Shown here piece after piece: positions 37,277 to 47,636 of a stretch of DNA of 64,000 nucleotides (the stretch's first letter is position 1; every line of letters begins with the position of its first letter). The position numbers and the translations under genes are program-made. This stretch comes from Smittia aterrima. Its lineage: Eukaryota > Arthropoda > Insecta > Diptera > Chironomidae. The stretch spans positions 9,114,001 through 9,178,000 of the forward strand of contig CP093831.1 in the NCBI GenBank assembly GCA_033063855.1, in the 5' to 3' direction. The notes below the pieces were generated by a model. It worked only from the letters and a program-made list of their open reading frames with translations, was not told the DNA's origin and did no database searches.

Positions 37277-37395
37277 TGTCAGCGGTGGGATTCGAACCCA
37301 CGCCAGCAGACGCTGACCAGAACACTCACAACCGAGCATAGCTCAGTAAGATTTCTCTTGAGTCTGGCTCCTTAGACCAACTCGGACACACTGAC
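37277..37395 (-). tRNA. tRNA-Leu (CAA) with intron, copy 2
   Basis: Minus-strand copy identical by eye to copy 1, including the intron. It faces copy 1 tail to tail about 370 bp away, and the inverted match continues into the 3' flank through the terminator run. The codon read is UUG. Confidence 0.95.
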
Positions 37396-37650
37396 TGTTG
37401 AAAGAGTTTGGCAGAATGCACATCACCTTAGGGTTCTAAGGGATCATCCGTGAATGATGTTCAGAAATAACTTTATCCCAAATCACACTTTGCAAATAAA
37501 ATTTGAAATCAACAAAAAAAATTTTTTTATTGTGACGAAAATTACGAAATCTGTACAAACACGACGTGAGTTTGTGATAATTTTCACAAGGCTATTAATA
37601 AACTGATCTCGTCGCTGACGATTAAGTAAGTACAGCCGTTCTGAAACGCA
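37277..37650. repeat. Duplicated tRNA-Leu block, unit 1
   Basis: tRNA copy 2 and about 250 bp of its 5' flank recur at 39029-39400 with tRNA copy 3 in the same orientation. Shared phrases include gagtttggcaga, gaatgatgttcagaaata, gtgataattttcaca and tcgctgacga, with many substitutions and indels between them, so this duplication is older than that of the small-RNA cassette. Confidence 0.75.
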
Positions 37651-37795
37651 ATCTGAGTGAATGATTTAACGAAACAAATTGACTTAATTTTTGGGATCGT
37701 TAGTTACTAATTGTAATTTGCTATAAGAAAAGAACTTTTTAATTGATTTGTTAAAAAGTGAACTATTCCAGCTTTATTCTTCAATGTTTATACTC

Positions 37796-38248
37796 CAACT
37801 AACTATGTTCATTGAGAAAGTTGTGATGTTGCCGGGCGGATCCAACAGAATAGCAAAGACTTGCGTACACAGATTTAGAGACTGAATGAATATCCCAAAA
37901 AAGAAGAAAAGCTGCAGAAGTCTATGAGCCTCATTCAAGTATCCAAGAACTCCATAACTTCTTTTAACAACAGATAGGATAATCTCTGAAGCTTTTCATC
38001 ATTTTCATCGCAACTCAAATCTGTCAAGAGCAGAATCATCTTGGGCCATACAAGAAACATCAAAGGAAAGAATGTCATGAAACCACAAATAGCAGTCAAA
38101 GTCACTTGAAGAACGTAATTTATCGTCCATTCAATTCTAGCAGATTCAAAAATGTTAGTCGAAAGTTCAGAAATGCTGAGAAAAATGCTGAGATTAATAC
38201 TAGAAAAGCCAGTGAGATGCCGAGAAGTGAAACTCTAATGAACTCTTC
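37796..38248 (-). pseudogene. Odorant receptor pseudogene fragment
   Basis: Read on the minus strand, this is a broken relative of the odorant receptor at 42145-43511. Three pieces in different frames match consecutive parts of that protein. The first opens EEFIRVSLLG (matching EEFTATTLF); the second contains ARIEWTINYVLQVTLTAICG (matching KIDWTVNYFYQTL); the third contains FAILLDPPGN (matching YTILIDPPGS). Frame shifts lie near 38135-38155 and 37965-37980, and the N- and C-terminal parts are missing. It sits between two tRNA-Leu genes, about 4 kb from the intact-looking relative. Odorant receptors are seven-span olfactory channel subunits that work with Orco. Confidence 0.82.
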
Positions 38249-39028
38249 TTTCGCTTAAATGTGACTTCGTCACTTTTCACTTTTCAAAAAAAAGATGCCA
38301 TTGAAGACCAACGCGATTTAAATTAAATAAATGATCAATCTCAAGATACTCACTAGGAAAAAATTTTTAGGAGTTAAAATCAAATTAAATTTTTAATTGA
38401 AATTTTACTAAAAATTGCAACATTTTTCGATAAGCTTCTTCGACTCAAAGATTTGAATTCGGCGACAATGTGGAAAAGTGAGATGCTGATCGAAAGATGC
38501 CTGATTTTATTTTGAGTTTGAACTCACGATAAATTTTACTTGAAAATATTTTCAGAAAAAAATGTTTGTTGAACTTTCATGGAGCTTTATTTCATGTTCA
38601 TGCAATAATCAATTCTTATTAAGCATCGAACTTCAGCAGTAAAGAAAATTCTTTTTCCATTAGATACTCCAATGTTCGCAATTGAATTTGAATTTATGAA
38701 ATTACATAGTAAGTGACACGCTACTCGCTTCTACTTTATTCAATTGATGTTGAAATCAATTTGTAAGGTAACCTTTGGGAAACAGTCTGAAACAATATTT
38801 ATTGAGCTCTTTCATCCAATTTATGTTTCTTAGCCGAGAAACCCTTTAAAAGCTTGAGGTAAATGCAAACAGAAACTTTTAAAATTAAATAAAGATTTCC
38901 CTCTTCCAAGTTTCCTTCCAAGATAAATTTTCAAAAGAAAGACAAACTTTTTAAAAGCTCTCCAACTATTAAAATAATCTCTCAATAGTTACACAATCAT
39001 TTCGGATAAAAAACCACAAAAAAGAAGT
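38249..39028. other. AT-rich spacer between OR relic and tRNA copy 3
   Basis: No exon or RNA gene is recognisable. It may contain decayed 5' parts of the odorant receptor relic, but I could not align any. Confidence 0.45.
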
Positions 39029-39149
39029 TGTCAGCGGTGGGATTCGAACCCACGCCAGCAGACGCTGACCAGAACACTCGGAACCGAGCTTGTAGCTCAG
39101 TAAGATTTCTCTTGAGTCTGGCTCCTTAGACCAACTCGGACACACTGAC
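39029..39149 (-). tRNA. tRNA-Leu (CAA) with intron, copy 3
   Basis: The exonic sequence matches copies 1 and 2, but the intron differs in sequence and is 2 nt longer (it contains gctacaagctcggttccgag on the tRNA strand, against gctatgctcggttgtgag). Acceptor stem, CAA anticodon, long variable arm and T arm are intact, so it should be functional. Confidence 0.94.
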
Positions 39150-39400
39150 TGTTGAATGAGTTTGGCAGATCGCACATTTTCTTAGGGTTCTCTGGGATAA
39201 TTCACGAATGATGTTCAGAAATAGCTTTATCTCAATACTAATTTACGCAACGAACTTCCTCAAAATAAACTTGAAATGATAGTGATCAAACTTACGAAGC
39301 CCACGCGAGCACGAAGTAAGTTCGTGATAATTTTCACATAGCTAAAAATAAACGAGCAAAGGTAATCTCATCGCTGACGACATAAGTAAACAAATCTAAA
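39029..39400. repeat. Duplicated tRNA-Leu block, unit 2
   Basis: Partner of the block at 37277-37650, same orientation. The flank has diverged more than the tRNA exons. The remaining bases up to 39485 hold the DNAI2 3' end and nothing else visible. Confidence 0.75.
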
Positions 39401-39485
39401 ACGCAACTAGATTAACTTCAAATGGAAACATTTTTCTTATCATTTAAACGAATGATCCAATTTTTATTCTGCTCATTTAAGTAAT

Positions 39486-41340
39486 TTAACAATGTGATTT
39501 TAATGAATCGATTTGTTGATGGAAAGAAATTTCAGCTTGTTTCGCAAGCTCATTTGCCAGATTTAGCTCGATTTCTTCTGGATTTGCTAGTCCAAGTCTC
39601 GCTCTGATCTGTTCTCGTTCTTTTTCCTTTTCTTTAAGTTTCAGCTCTCGCTGTTTGTTCTCCAAGAGTTTCTCACGTCTTGTCTCGCGATCGAGGACAA
39701 CGGCCATTGCGGGTCGATCGTTAACAGTTGACGAAGCTAAATTTTCCGAAACTTCAACCAAATGAATGTCGCCGTTTGCTGTTCCAGCTGCGACCCACTT
39801 TCCTTCTCGATGAGGTGAACATGTGAGCAGAGGATAATCGGACAGCTGCAAGATTTGATTCTAATAAAAGTTATGATAAAAAATTTAAAAATCAAACATC
39901 ACCTTTGTGGTCAAAACTGGTCGATCGCTTCTATGAATCACATCCCATGCATCAAGCCATCCATCCATTCGACACAAGTAAAAGCTTGAACATCGCACAG
40001 AGTTCCAACAACCATAAATCAACTCTGAGACATATTCCTTCGTCCAAAAGATTGGACTATCCTTCAACTCTTCGCACCAAATCTTTGCCTGCCAATCTCC
40101 GACACTCAAAAAGAATTTCAGGAATGATGGATTTCTTTGAACTGCAGAAACTGTTCCATGGCAACATTGGATTTGTGCATAAATTCTATCGGCGGGTGTT
40201 TTGTATCGTTTATTGCAAATGAATACGACGCCCGCTTCAGTTCCAACCATGTACTTGTTAGGAATTGTACTTTCATACTCGAGAGCGTTGATCTAAATCG
40301 AAATGTTTTAAAATTCTAAACGATTTCATGAAAAATCATTTCAACGAACCCCAAACGCTTTATCATCGTTCTTAATTCCATCCTTGATCGCTTTTGGGTT
40401 AAGCAAAAGTTTATCGATTGGAGTTTCCAAGTTTCTCAAGTCCCACCAGCAAATCTCGCCAGCTGCCGAGCCAGAGAAGAATTCCATGTTTGTCTTTGAG
40501 CAGTAAAATGTGACGGCGTTCACTCGATCGTGGTGACTGTTTTCTCTTCGTGAGAGCATCACCGGGAAACTGTTATTAACTCGAACATCGAACGCGGCAG
40601 TTTGTCCTGTAACTAATCCTGAAACTAAAGTCTGCGGCTCCTTTGGATTGAACTCCAAGCAATGAGACTGAGCGTGTGCGTTTAGAACAACAATCGGAGC
40701 TTTTGGATATTCGATGTCCCAAAGGTTGAGCGTGTTTTCTTCTCCAATTAAATAGTTGAAATAATTCTGGTCACCACAATGACAAGAAGCAAAGTGTGTG
40801 GGCTCATCGGGCGTCCAAACAATTTTTCGAATCCCTCGCTACATGAAAAGAAAATCTTTAGAATGTTTAATTCATTCAGAGAACATTTACCTTAGTTTTA
40901 TCGCGATAGATGTTTAGTGTCTTTGAATTGTATTCCTCTTTCAATTCGACAGTTTCAAGGTCATCGAAATAATTCTCATAGAGATTGATCGAGTTGTTTT
41001 GAAAGATCGCGTGCTCACAGGTCTTGATCATTCCTTTCATCTGCGTCAAGTAAGCTTCGTCTTTCTCTTGTTTCTTTCGATATCGAGCAGTTTGTTCCTC
41101 GTCCAGTCTGTTGATATCTCTTGGCCAACCGCCTTCAACATGAGTGATACCAACATGAGCTAGTGAAGGGTTGTCAGTTGTCACATAAGTTCCAGCGACC
41201 TCCAAGCAATTTTGGGTTCCCGTTTCAACTGGTGACACGACCTTGTACTTCTTCTTGTACAAAACTTTGGTATTTGGCATAGAGATGTTTAGCTCATCGT
41301 AGTCCGAGAACTTTGGAAGATTTCGCTTGTTGCGTCTCAT
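39486..41340 (-). CDS. DNAI2: Axonemal dynein intermediate chain 2
   Basis: WD-repeat intermediate chain of outer dynein arms in motile cilia and sperm flagella; in flies such genes are expressed mainly in testis and chordotonal neurons. Four exons, 41340-40891, 40838-40350, 40292-39903 and 39860-39486, give 567 aa, near the family's usual 600. The N-terminal VETGTQNC and HVEGGWPRDINRLDEEQT (about residues 48-80) are diagnostic of the DNAI2 branch. WD repeats follow, with GEENTLNLWDIEYP, GEICWWDLRNLETP, DWQAKIWCEEL and RMDGWLDAWDV. A charged coiled-coil tail rich in K/E/R closes the protein. The ATG at 41340 is the first in the frame; an upstream short exon is possible because family members carry extra N-terminal residues. 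A minus-strand polyA signal (forward TTTATT, 39463-39468) lies 18 bp after the stop. Confidence 0.93.
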
Positions 41341-42144
41341 TGCGTCTCGTTCAATTTCCTTTTCCGTCAATAACGTTTGCGTAATCGCTCACTTGCTTGC
41401 TGTAGGTCACGAAAGTGTGTCGATCAGCTGATGTATTAGAAAGAGGAAGTGGAAATCAATTTTCCACCGTTAGCACGATTCCCGACACTCGCGAGTACTT
41501 TACCAGTTAGCGAATAATAATTTTTCTTTATTACTTTCTGACATGAACCACAAAACTTTCGGTGAGCAACTGCGATGGAGTAATTTCTTATCGCGGCACA
41601 CCATCGACTCGACTGCGTCAATGAAAGTGAGAAAGCGCAGCACTTTAAACTGAAAAATAAAGTTTGATCGATTCCATTGCATTTTCATGATCAAAAATAA
41701 ACGAGGAGAGTGCAGGCTTGAGTTGGAAAAATAGGTTGCGAGCTTTTCCTTTACACAAAACATAAATCAAACTACAATTCTGTTGCATGTTCTCAAGCCG
41801 ATGTTGGTAATTGAAAATAGTTTCAGTCGAGTTTGTTATTTTCGCGATGTTGGATGCGAACAACGGAAAAGGAAAAAACGTTTTATTCACGAGACTTTTA
41901 AAGGAAATTTCAAATTCATTTAAGAAAAAAAGCTTCGATCAGCGATAAATGATTTAAGTGGAACTACTTAGACGAAGACAAAAGTCACTTCGAAATGAAT
42001 TTGAAGTTTCCTTTCCAACTTTTGAAAAGTCTAATTATTAACTTAATGGAAAATTAAAAGCTCATCATCATCATTTCTGAACTTAATTCATTTTCAAAGT
42101 TTAAATGAAGCGTTCAATTTGATTTGAGACTTGAAGCTACCAAA
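41341..42144. other. Region between DNAI2 and the odorant receptor
   Basis: Two genes are divergent here, so both promoters lie within these 800 bp. Overlapping minus-strand open frames at 41436-41890 show no family resemblance. An acceptor-like tacag near 41400 could mark an untranslated or short first DNAI2 exon upstream. Confidence 0.45.
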
Positions 42145-43511
42145 ATGCAGATTAAAAAGATTCTAAAATATAAAAAGTATTTCAGTAACCAAGAAGTTTA
42201 TCCACATTTGATGTCGAAATTCCTGGTGTTCTGCATTGAGTGTTTGGCTCCTGTGAAAATTCTTGATGGGAAGGCTAAAATATCGAAATTGTAATCGAGG
42301 AATTTATTGTGAAGTATCGAGATAAATAAACTTTTTCCTTTTCAGTTTCTCAGCATTATGTTTGTGCTTCATAAGTTCATTCATTGTGGTTGTCAGTTAC
42401 CTTTTCGATGAATTCACCAGGATGAACATTTCGACCCAAACCGAGAGCATTTCGACATTGCGTGAGATAAACTTGATAAATTTTTGTCTGAGGTAAAATC
42501 CATAAAAAATTTCTCATTAGTTTGTGGGTTGAGGTTCGACGTTTATGTTATCTACTTTGCCCTAAAGTACAAGCAGTTTTCACCATTAATTCAACGATTG
42601 AATGACGAAAAGTTAGTTTTCTGCATTCAACTTTTAGTAAATAAATTTTGGTCTTTTCAGAAAATCACAAAAGGGCCAAGATGCTCGGTTGATTACTCTT
42701 AACCATTGCAAGGAAGAATTCACGGCTACAACTTTATTCATAATTTGCTCAATTATTTCAGTCTGCTCGATGATTTTCAGCGTGTTTGCCTTTCAAATTA
42801 ATGCTCACAATCTGCCAATGAACTTTCGAATTGTTTTCTTAAACCTCGAAAACAGCAAAATCGATTGGACTGTTAATTACTTTTATCAAACTCTAATCTC
42901 AATTCTTTCAATGTTTACAATGTGCATCCTCTTCACGCCGATATTTTTATTGATGAATCATTCCTGTTGGCAGATTGAGCAGAACATTCTGATTCTCAAG
43001 AAATTGACAAAGGCAAAGACCAAACAATTTTATCAAAGAAGTCTAGCATCACTCGATTGGCTAAAGGAAGTTCAGAAGCTTTTGCAATTTATTTTCTTCT
43101 TCGAGTTTTCTGTCCTTTCTTTAATTTTATGCATGACTTTGTACACCATTCTGATTGACCCTCCTGGAAGCACCGTCCTCTACGCTCAGCTCTTCGTGTT
43201 GTTGTCCCAAGTTTCATTTTTTTGCTGGCTCGGAAATCGAGTAAATAATCGAATCGAGGAGTTAACTTCAGCAATTTACGACGTGGACTGGTTTGAGATG
43301 ACACCAGATCAAAGACGGAGTATGAAAATGATGTTAATGATGGCTCAAAACATGAAAGGGTTTCATGGAATTTTTCAGGAAGTGAACGTGAAGACTTTGC
43401 AGAAGGTTTTTATCTTTAAACGATGAAACATTTTCGATTTACACAAATTGATTTTCTCAGATTGTCCAATCTGCTTACTCATTCTTGATGTTCTTTAAAT
43501 CGATTGGCTAA
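42145..43511 (+). CDS. Odorant receptor (7tm_6), apparent frameshift
   Basis: Insect odorant receptor: inverted seven-span membrane protein forming a ligand-gated channel with Orco in antennal or palp neurons. Coding pieces: 42145-42290, 42346-42611, 42661-43405 and 43461-43511, about 400 aa. The C-terminal exon ends QSAYSFLMFFKSIG, matching the conserved QSAYSYFTLL-type end of the family. The pattern LIDPPGSTVLYAQ and the C-terminal block before the last intron are also typical. Within 42346-42611 the frame must change once at the T run 42481-42485: before it INLINF, after it LSEVKSIKNF. The only splice solution would be a 28-bp intron, which is too short. This is either a sequencing or assembly slip in a homopolymer, or the first lesion of a pseudogene. 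AATAAA is at 43531-43536. A decayed relative lies at 37796-38248. Confidence 0.85.
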
Positions 43512-43741
43512 CATGGAAGGCAGGTCATCAAATAAACATAAGTCGATTAGATTAATATTCCAGCAATTTTAATTTTATTCGAACAAACAAAATGTTGGAA
43601 ACTTCTGCTACATTTTCTGATAAATTTAATTTTCTTCGCTTGTTGTGTGTTATTCAATGTGAGGGAAAATAAAAAACCTTTCAATTGGCTTTCCTACAAC
43701 TTTTGCTCTAACATTTTAAACTAAAATTTCAGCTGATTAAT
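43512..43741. other. Convergent 3' ends of OR and Marf
   Basis: A short spacer with polyA signals for both strands: AATAAA at 43531-43536 for the receptor, and forward TTTATT at 43574-43579 for Marf. The Marf signal lies about 165 bp past its stop. Confidence 0.6.
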
Positions 43742-46717
43742 TCATGTGGACTTGATGTAGTTGTTTTCGAAAGTGTCGAGCTTGTTGGTGATGTATGATG
43801 CTTTGTTACGCAAGAGTTTGATTTGCTTCTGATTTCCTTCGAGGATGTTCAACGAGTTCTCGATATCTTTCAACTCAGTGTTCATGTCACTTTGGCAATT
43901 GTCGACGACACGGCAAAGGCGAGCAAAAGTGCTTGACAATTCCCTGAAGTAGAAATATTATTAGTAAAGATTCTATGAGATCAAACCAGTTTATTTACTG
44001 TTGAACTTGATGGCTGCAGTTAGCAGAAGTCAAATCAACGATCAATTTCAACTTGCGAGTTGCATGTCGAACGTATTGTTCCTTATACTTTCTCTCTTTG
44101 GCTTTGTTGGTCCACGACAAACGTTCGTAAGCGTAGACAGAGAGGTAAATTCCACCAACTCCCAACAATACTCGCCATCCGATAGTTTTGAAAAGCTTAA
44201 AAGGAATGGAAATGAGAAATAATTTATCAATTGAAAAATTAAATTCTTACAATGCCAGCGATGATGAGACCTCCAACGGTGCCTTGCGAACCGATCGATG
44301 CAGCAGCGATACGCGAAATCAGAGACAATTGTTCGTCTGTAGTGAAATCTGTGCTGAATGGAGGCAGCATATTCATTGGTGAATTCAAATCTGTCGTCGG
44401 AGTCATTCCTTGCGACATCTAAAAATAAATTGAAAATAATTATTTCATTAAAGAATCAATTTTTTTTTCTTACGGTCAAATTTCCATTGTGTCGGTTTTT
44501 GACTGCTTTGCCGCCTTTACCAGCAGCTCGTCGTGCGTTGAATCGTTGAATGAGTGATGTGATTCCCCAAGAGAAACGGAACTCCAACTCTTCTTGGAAG
44601 TCACTGCACAGATTTTGACAGTTGAGTGTGTAGAGCATTTCGAATGGTTGACTGCGAGCTGTGATGACTTGACTGGTTTGTTCTTTCAGTTTCTCCTTCG
44701 AAACTAGTGCTGTCATCCTGTCGGTCATCTCTCGCTGTGCCGTTTCAATGTTCATTGCAAGAGCTGTTGATAATCGAGCACGCAGGTTCGATCCTAAACC
44801 ACTTTCGACGTAGCCATTCATCTCCTTTTTGTAAACGTTCAGAACAAGCGCGTCAGTGTGGAAAGGAAGATTGAATTCATCGACGAGAACGTTGAGTCGC
44901 CAAATTTCTTCATTCAATGCTTTCGATACTTTTTGCTCAACCTCTTCGACCATATTGTGAATCTTCATCTTCATTTCTCGAGTAACAACCATCAACGAAG
45001 TTTCAGTGTTGCTTATGCGGTCCGTCAAGAATTTCTTCTGTTCGAGTTTGTGGTTTCGCAAGTCGTTGATTCGTTCGAAGATACTGTCCAACATTAAACG
45101 CATGTCACTAAAAATGAAATAATGATTAAAAATAGAAATAAAGCAACAGCCAAATGAGTTTACTTTGAGATGGTTTTTCCTCTTGAGCTGTGCTGTTCGA
45201 ATTTCGTTTTCACAGCAGTTTTGCTGATGCATTCTTCAAACTTCCTCTCAAAGTCTTGGAACTCAAAATATCGTGTTTGAAAACCTTCGGCTAAGGCACC
45301 GGTGTGAGCGGGAAGCCCATTTTGCTCTTGCAGTCGCCCTTGCAATGTTTCTCTTGCTGAAACGAAGAAAACTCGCTCCTCAGCTTCTTTAACCGTGTTG
45401 ACTTTCAGTTCTTTTACAAGAAAATCTATGCAGCGCTCTTGATGCTGAGCTTTAACCTGAAATAGAAACAAGATGATTAGGAGCTCGAAAAGTTGATAAA
45501 CAGAGAAGGGTGCGGGAAATGCGTGTGCCTAAAAAAAACAATTCAATGCCATCGCCAATCACTAAAGCAAAAAGCTCTTAATGATTACCTTCTCCAACTC
45601 ATCCTTCTTTCCATAGAAAATGTGACGTTAAGAAGAGAAAAGTTTCATGACGAATGATTGAGAATTGATTCACAAATGGCAGATGGGAAAGTGAAAGAAA
45701 AATTTAAGATCGATACTTACAGATTCTTGAAATTCTGGTTCAGATGCGCTCGCGTCCCATCGATTGTTGAGAACGAAAATGTTTGGTTTTGAGATTTTAG
45801 TTGAAACTTCGTGGAAGAAGGATTTTTCCTAAAAAAAATTGGTTCATGAAATTTCTGTTAACTTTAAGTTAAACAATCTTACAGCTAATGTCATCGTGGA
45901 CTCAGCATTCAAAACCAAAACAAAAACGTCGGCATTCAAGCAGTGATTGTCAATCCAATCATCGAGATTTTGCGATACGTCGACACCTGGTGAATCCACA
46001 AAGACGACATCATCACGAAGCAAACTGCAACGTTCTCTCGGCCAGAAAATGCGAACCAATGAGCTTTCGCAAAGCTTTTCTTGACACAATGCATTTGCCA
46101 ACTGCTTCACTGACTAAAATAAAACATTTTTCTTCTAAATTTCAACAACTGGAAAAAGATTTCAACAACTTACCGTCACATTGAGTTTCTCTTCTGACCC
46201 TTCCTTCACGAGATACGCATCATGTCCATCTACACCTTCAACTTGACAGAAGCAATTTGTCGTATGGCCAATCCCGCTGGGCAGGATCTTATCGCGTAAC
46301 ATTGCATTGATCACAGAGCTTTTACCATTCGACGTTCTCCCGAAAAATGCGACTTTCATATGATCACGCGCCAATACTTCTCGAATGTTGTTTATTTTAA
46401 ATACGTAGCTGCGAAAGGCTTCTGTCTCAGCTTTGTCGACGATGTCACCCTGGCCTTGACTCTGGGCGAGCCCTGCAAGTGAAAAATAATAAAAAGATTT
46501 GGAATTTGGCTTCTTAATGTGAGGGCTTACCTTCAATAAAGTTGGTTGTCTCGACCACATAATCACTGATATCTCCGAAAATGTCATTGATGTTCTTCTT
46601 GGCCTTGACGAAGATCTGAAGAGGTGAGTTTACGTTGTGCGATTGTCGTGTGTTTGAGTCGACCAAGGAGTCGTAGCCAGTAACCATAGACATGCCGCGG
46701 TTCAAATAGGTTGCCAT
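43742..46717 (-). CDS. Marf: Mitofusin (Marf), mitochondrial fusion GTPase
   Basis: Dynamin-family GTPase of the outer mitochondrial membrane that tethers and fuses mitochondria. Nine exons: 46717-46531, 46472-46174, 46113-45883, 45828-45721, 45456-45164, 45107-44474, 44418-44251, 44195-43999 and 43943-43742, giving 772 aa, typical for the family. GTPase motifs are present: the P-loop GRTSNGKSS (about residues 105-113), the switch motif DSPGVD (about 203) and NRWD (about 261). Heptad repeat 1 lies in exons 5-6. Two hydrophobic spans (GTVGGLIIAGI and VLLGVGGIYLSVYAY) form the membrane hairpin, and heptad repeat 2 ends the protein (IENSLNILEGNQKQIKLL). The ATG at 46717 is the first in frame. 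Introns are mostly 55-60 bp, except the one at 45457-45720 (264 bp). No sign of disruption. Confidence 0.97.
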
Positions 46718-47636
46718 AATTTAGAGACGAGAAGATTAGGATACCGCGATGGAAGGATAAAAATGTTGATTCAATTAAACTGAAATATTTTGCTCCGATC
46801 AATATTTCTCTTCAATCACCAACAACAACAAGAAACTTAAAACGTGCTTTTTTTGATATTTAGCGGGATCAGAACTGAAAATGCAAGAGAAACAAAAACA
46901 AGAGATCTATTAAAGATGATCAGTCGAAAGCCGTCGCAATGACGAATTTGAAAAATCAAAAATTAAATGCGTAAAATTAAAAATAAGAAAAGAAAGCTAA
47001 TCAGTTGGCAACAACAAACCTTCTTAGGGCTCTCGTGGCTCATATCAATATCTTTTATAGTAAATCACTGCAGAATTGCACCATCACACTAACTAAAGAA
47101 GTTAAATTAATTTTTAAGATTTTCCTTCGGATTGCGACGAGTTTTTGTGAAAATTGTTTCGATTTTTTACGTTTTGGAAAAGTGGTTTAAGCGTCGAGAC
47201 ACAAACAAAAGAAAGTGTTCAAACAATAGTTTTCCTAACTTTAATTTAAGTTTGTTACAAGATGCATTCGTCAAATACCAGCTAGTTCACCTAAATATAG
47301 AAAATTTTCTAATGATTTCTTTTGAGTTTAAGGAAAATTCAACTTCAAACATTTGTGTCGAATCTTTTTTTCCAAAACGCAAATCCATGTGATGTAACCT
47401 GATTGAAATATTTGATTACCTTCGTTAAAATCACTTGAAATCACTTAACTCCACAAATCTCGAAGTGTCCCGATGCTCAACCACACTAAGCAATTGAATT
47501 CTTTCTTTGATTAAGTCTATTTTGTATAGTTTTTAAGAAATACTATTTTTAATGGAAATTTCGCCGAGCTGTCGTTTGAATAGAAAACTGTTAAAATTTG
47601 TTTTGTAAGTTTTGTTTTTATTTTCATTTTGTCATC
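46718..47636. other. Region upstream of Marf
   Basis: The Marf promoter and 5' untranslated region should lie here. Small plus-strand open frames (47005-47190 and 47132-47392) are AT-rich and show no resemblance to any family. Nothing else is seen. Confidence 0.45.

Noticed and set aside
42493..42520. A 28-bp intron (gtaaaa...ttag) that would mend the odorant receptor
   Set aside because: Too short to be spliced, and the reading frame after it would not be the receptor-like one.
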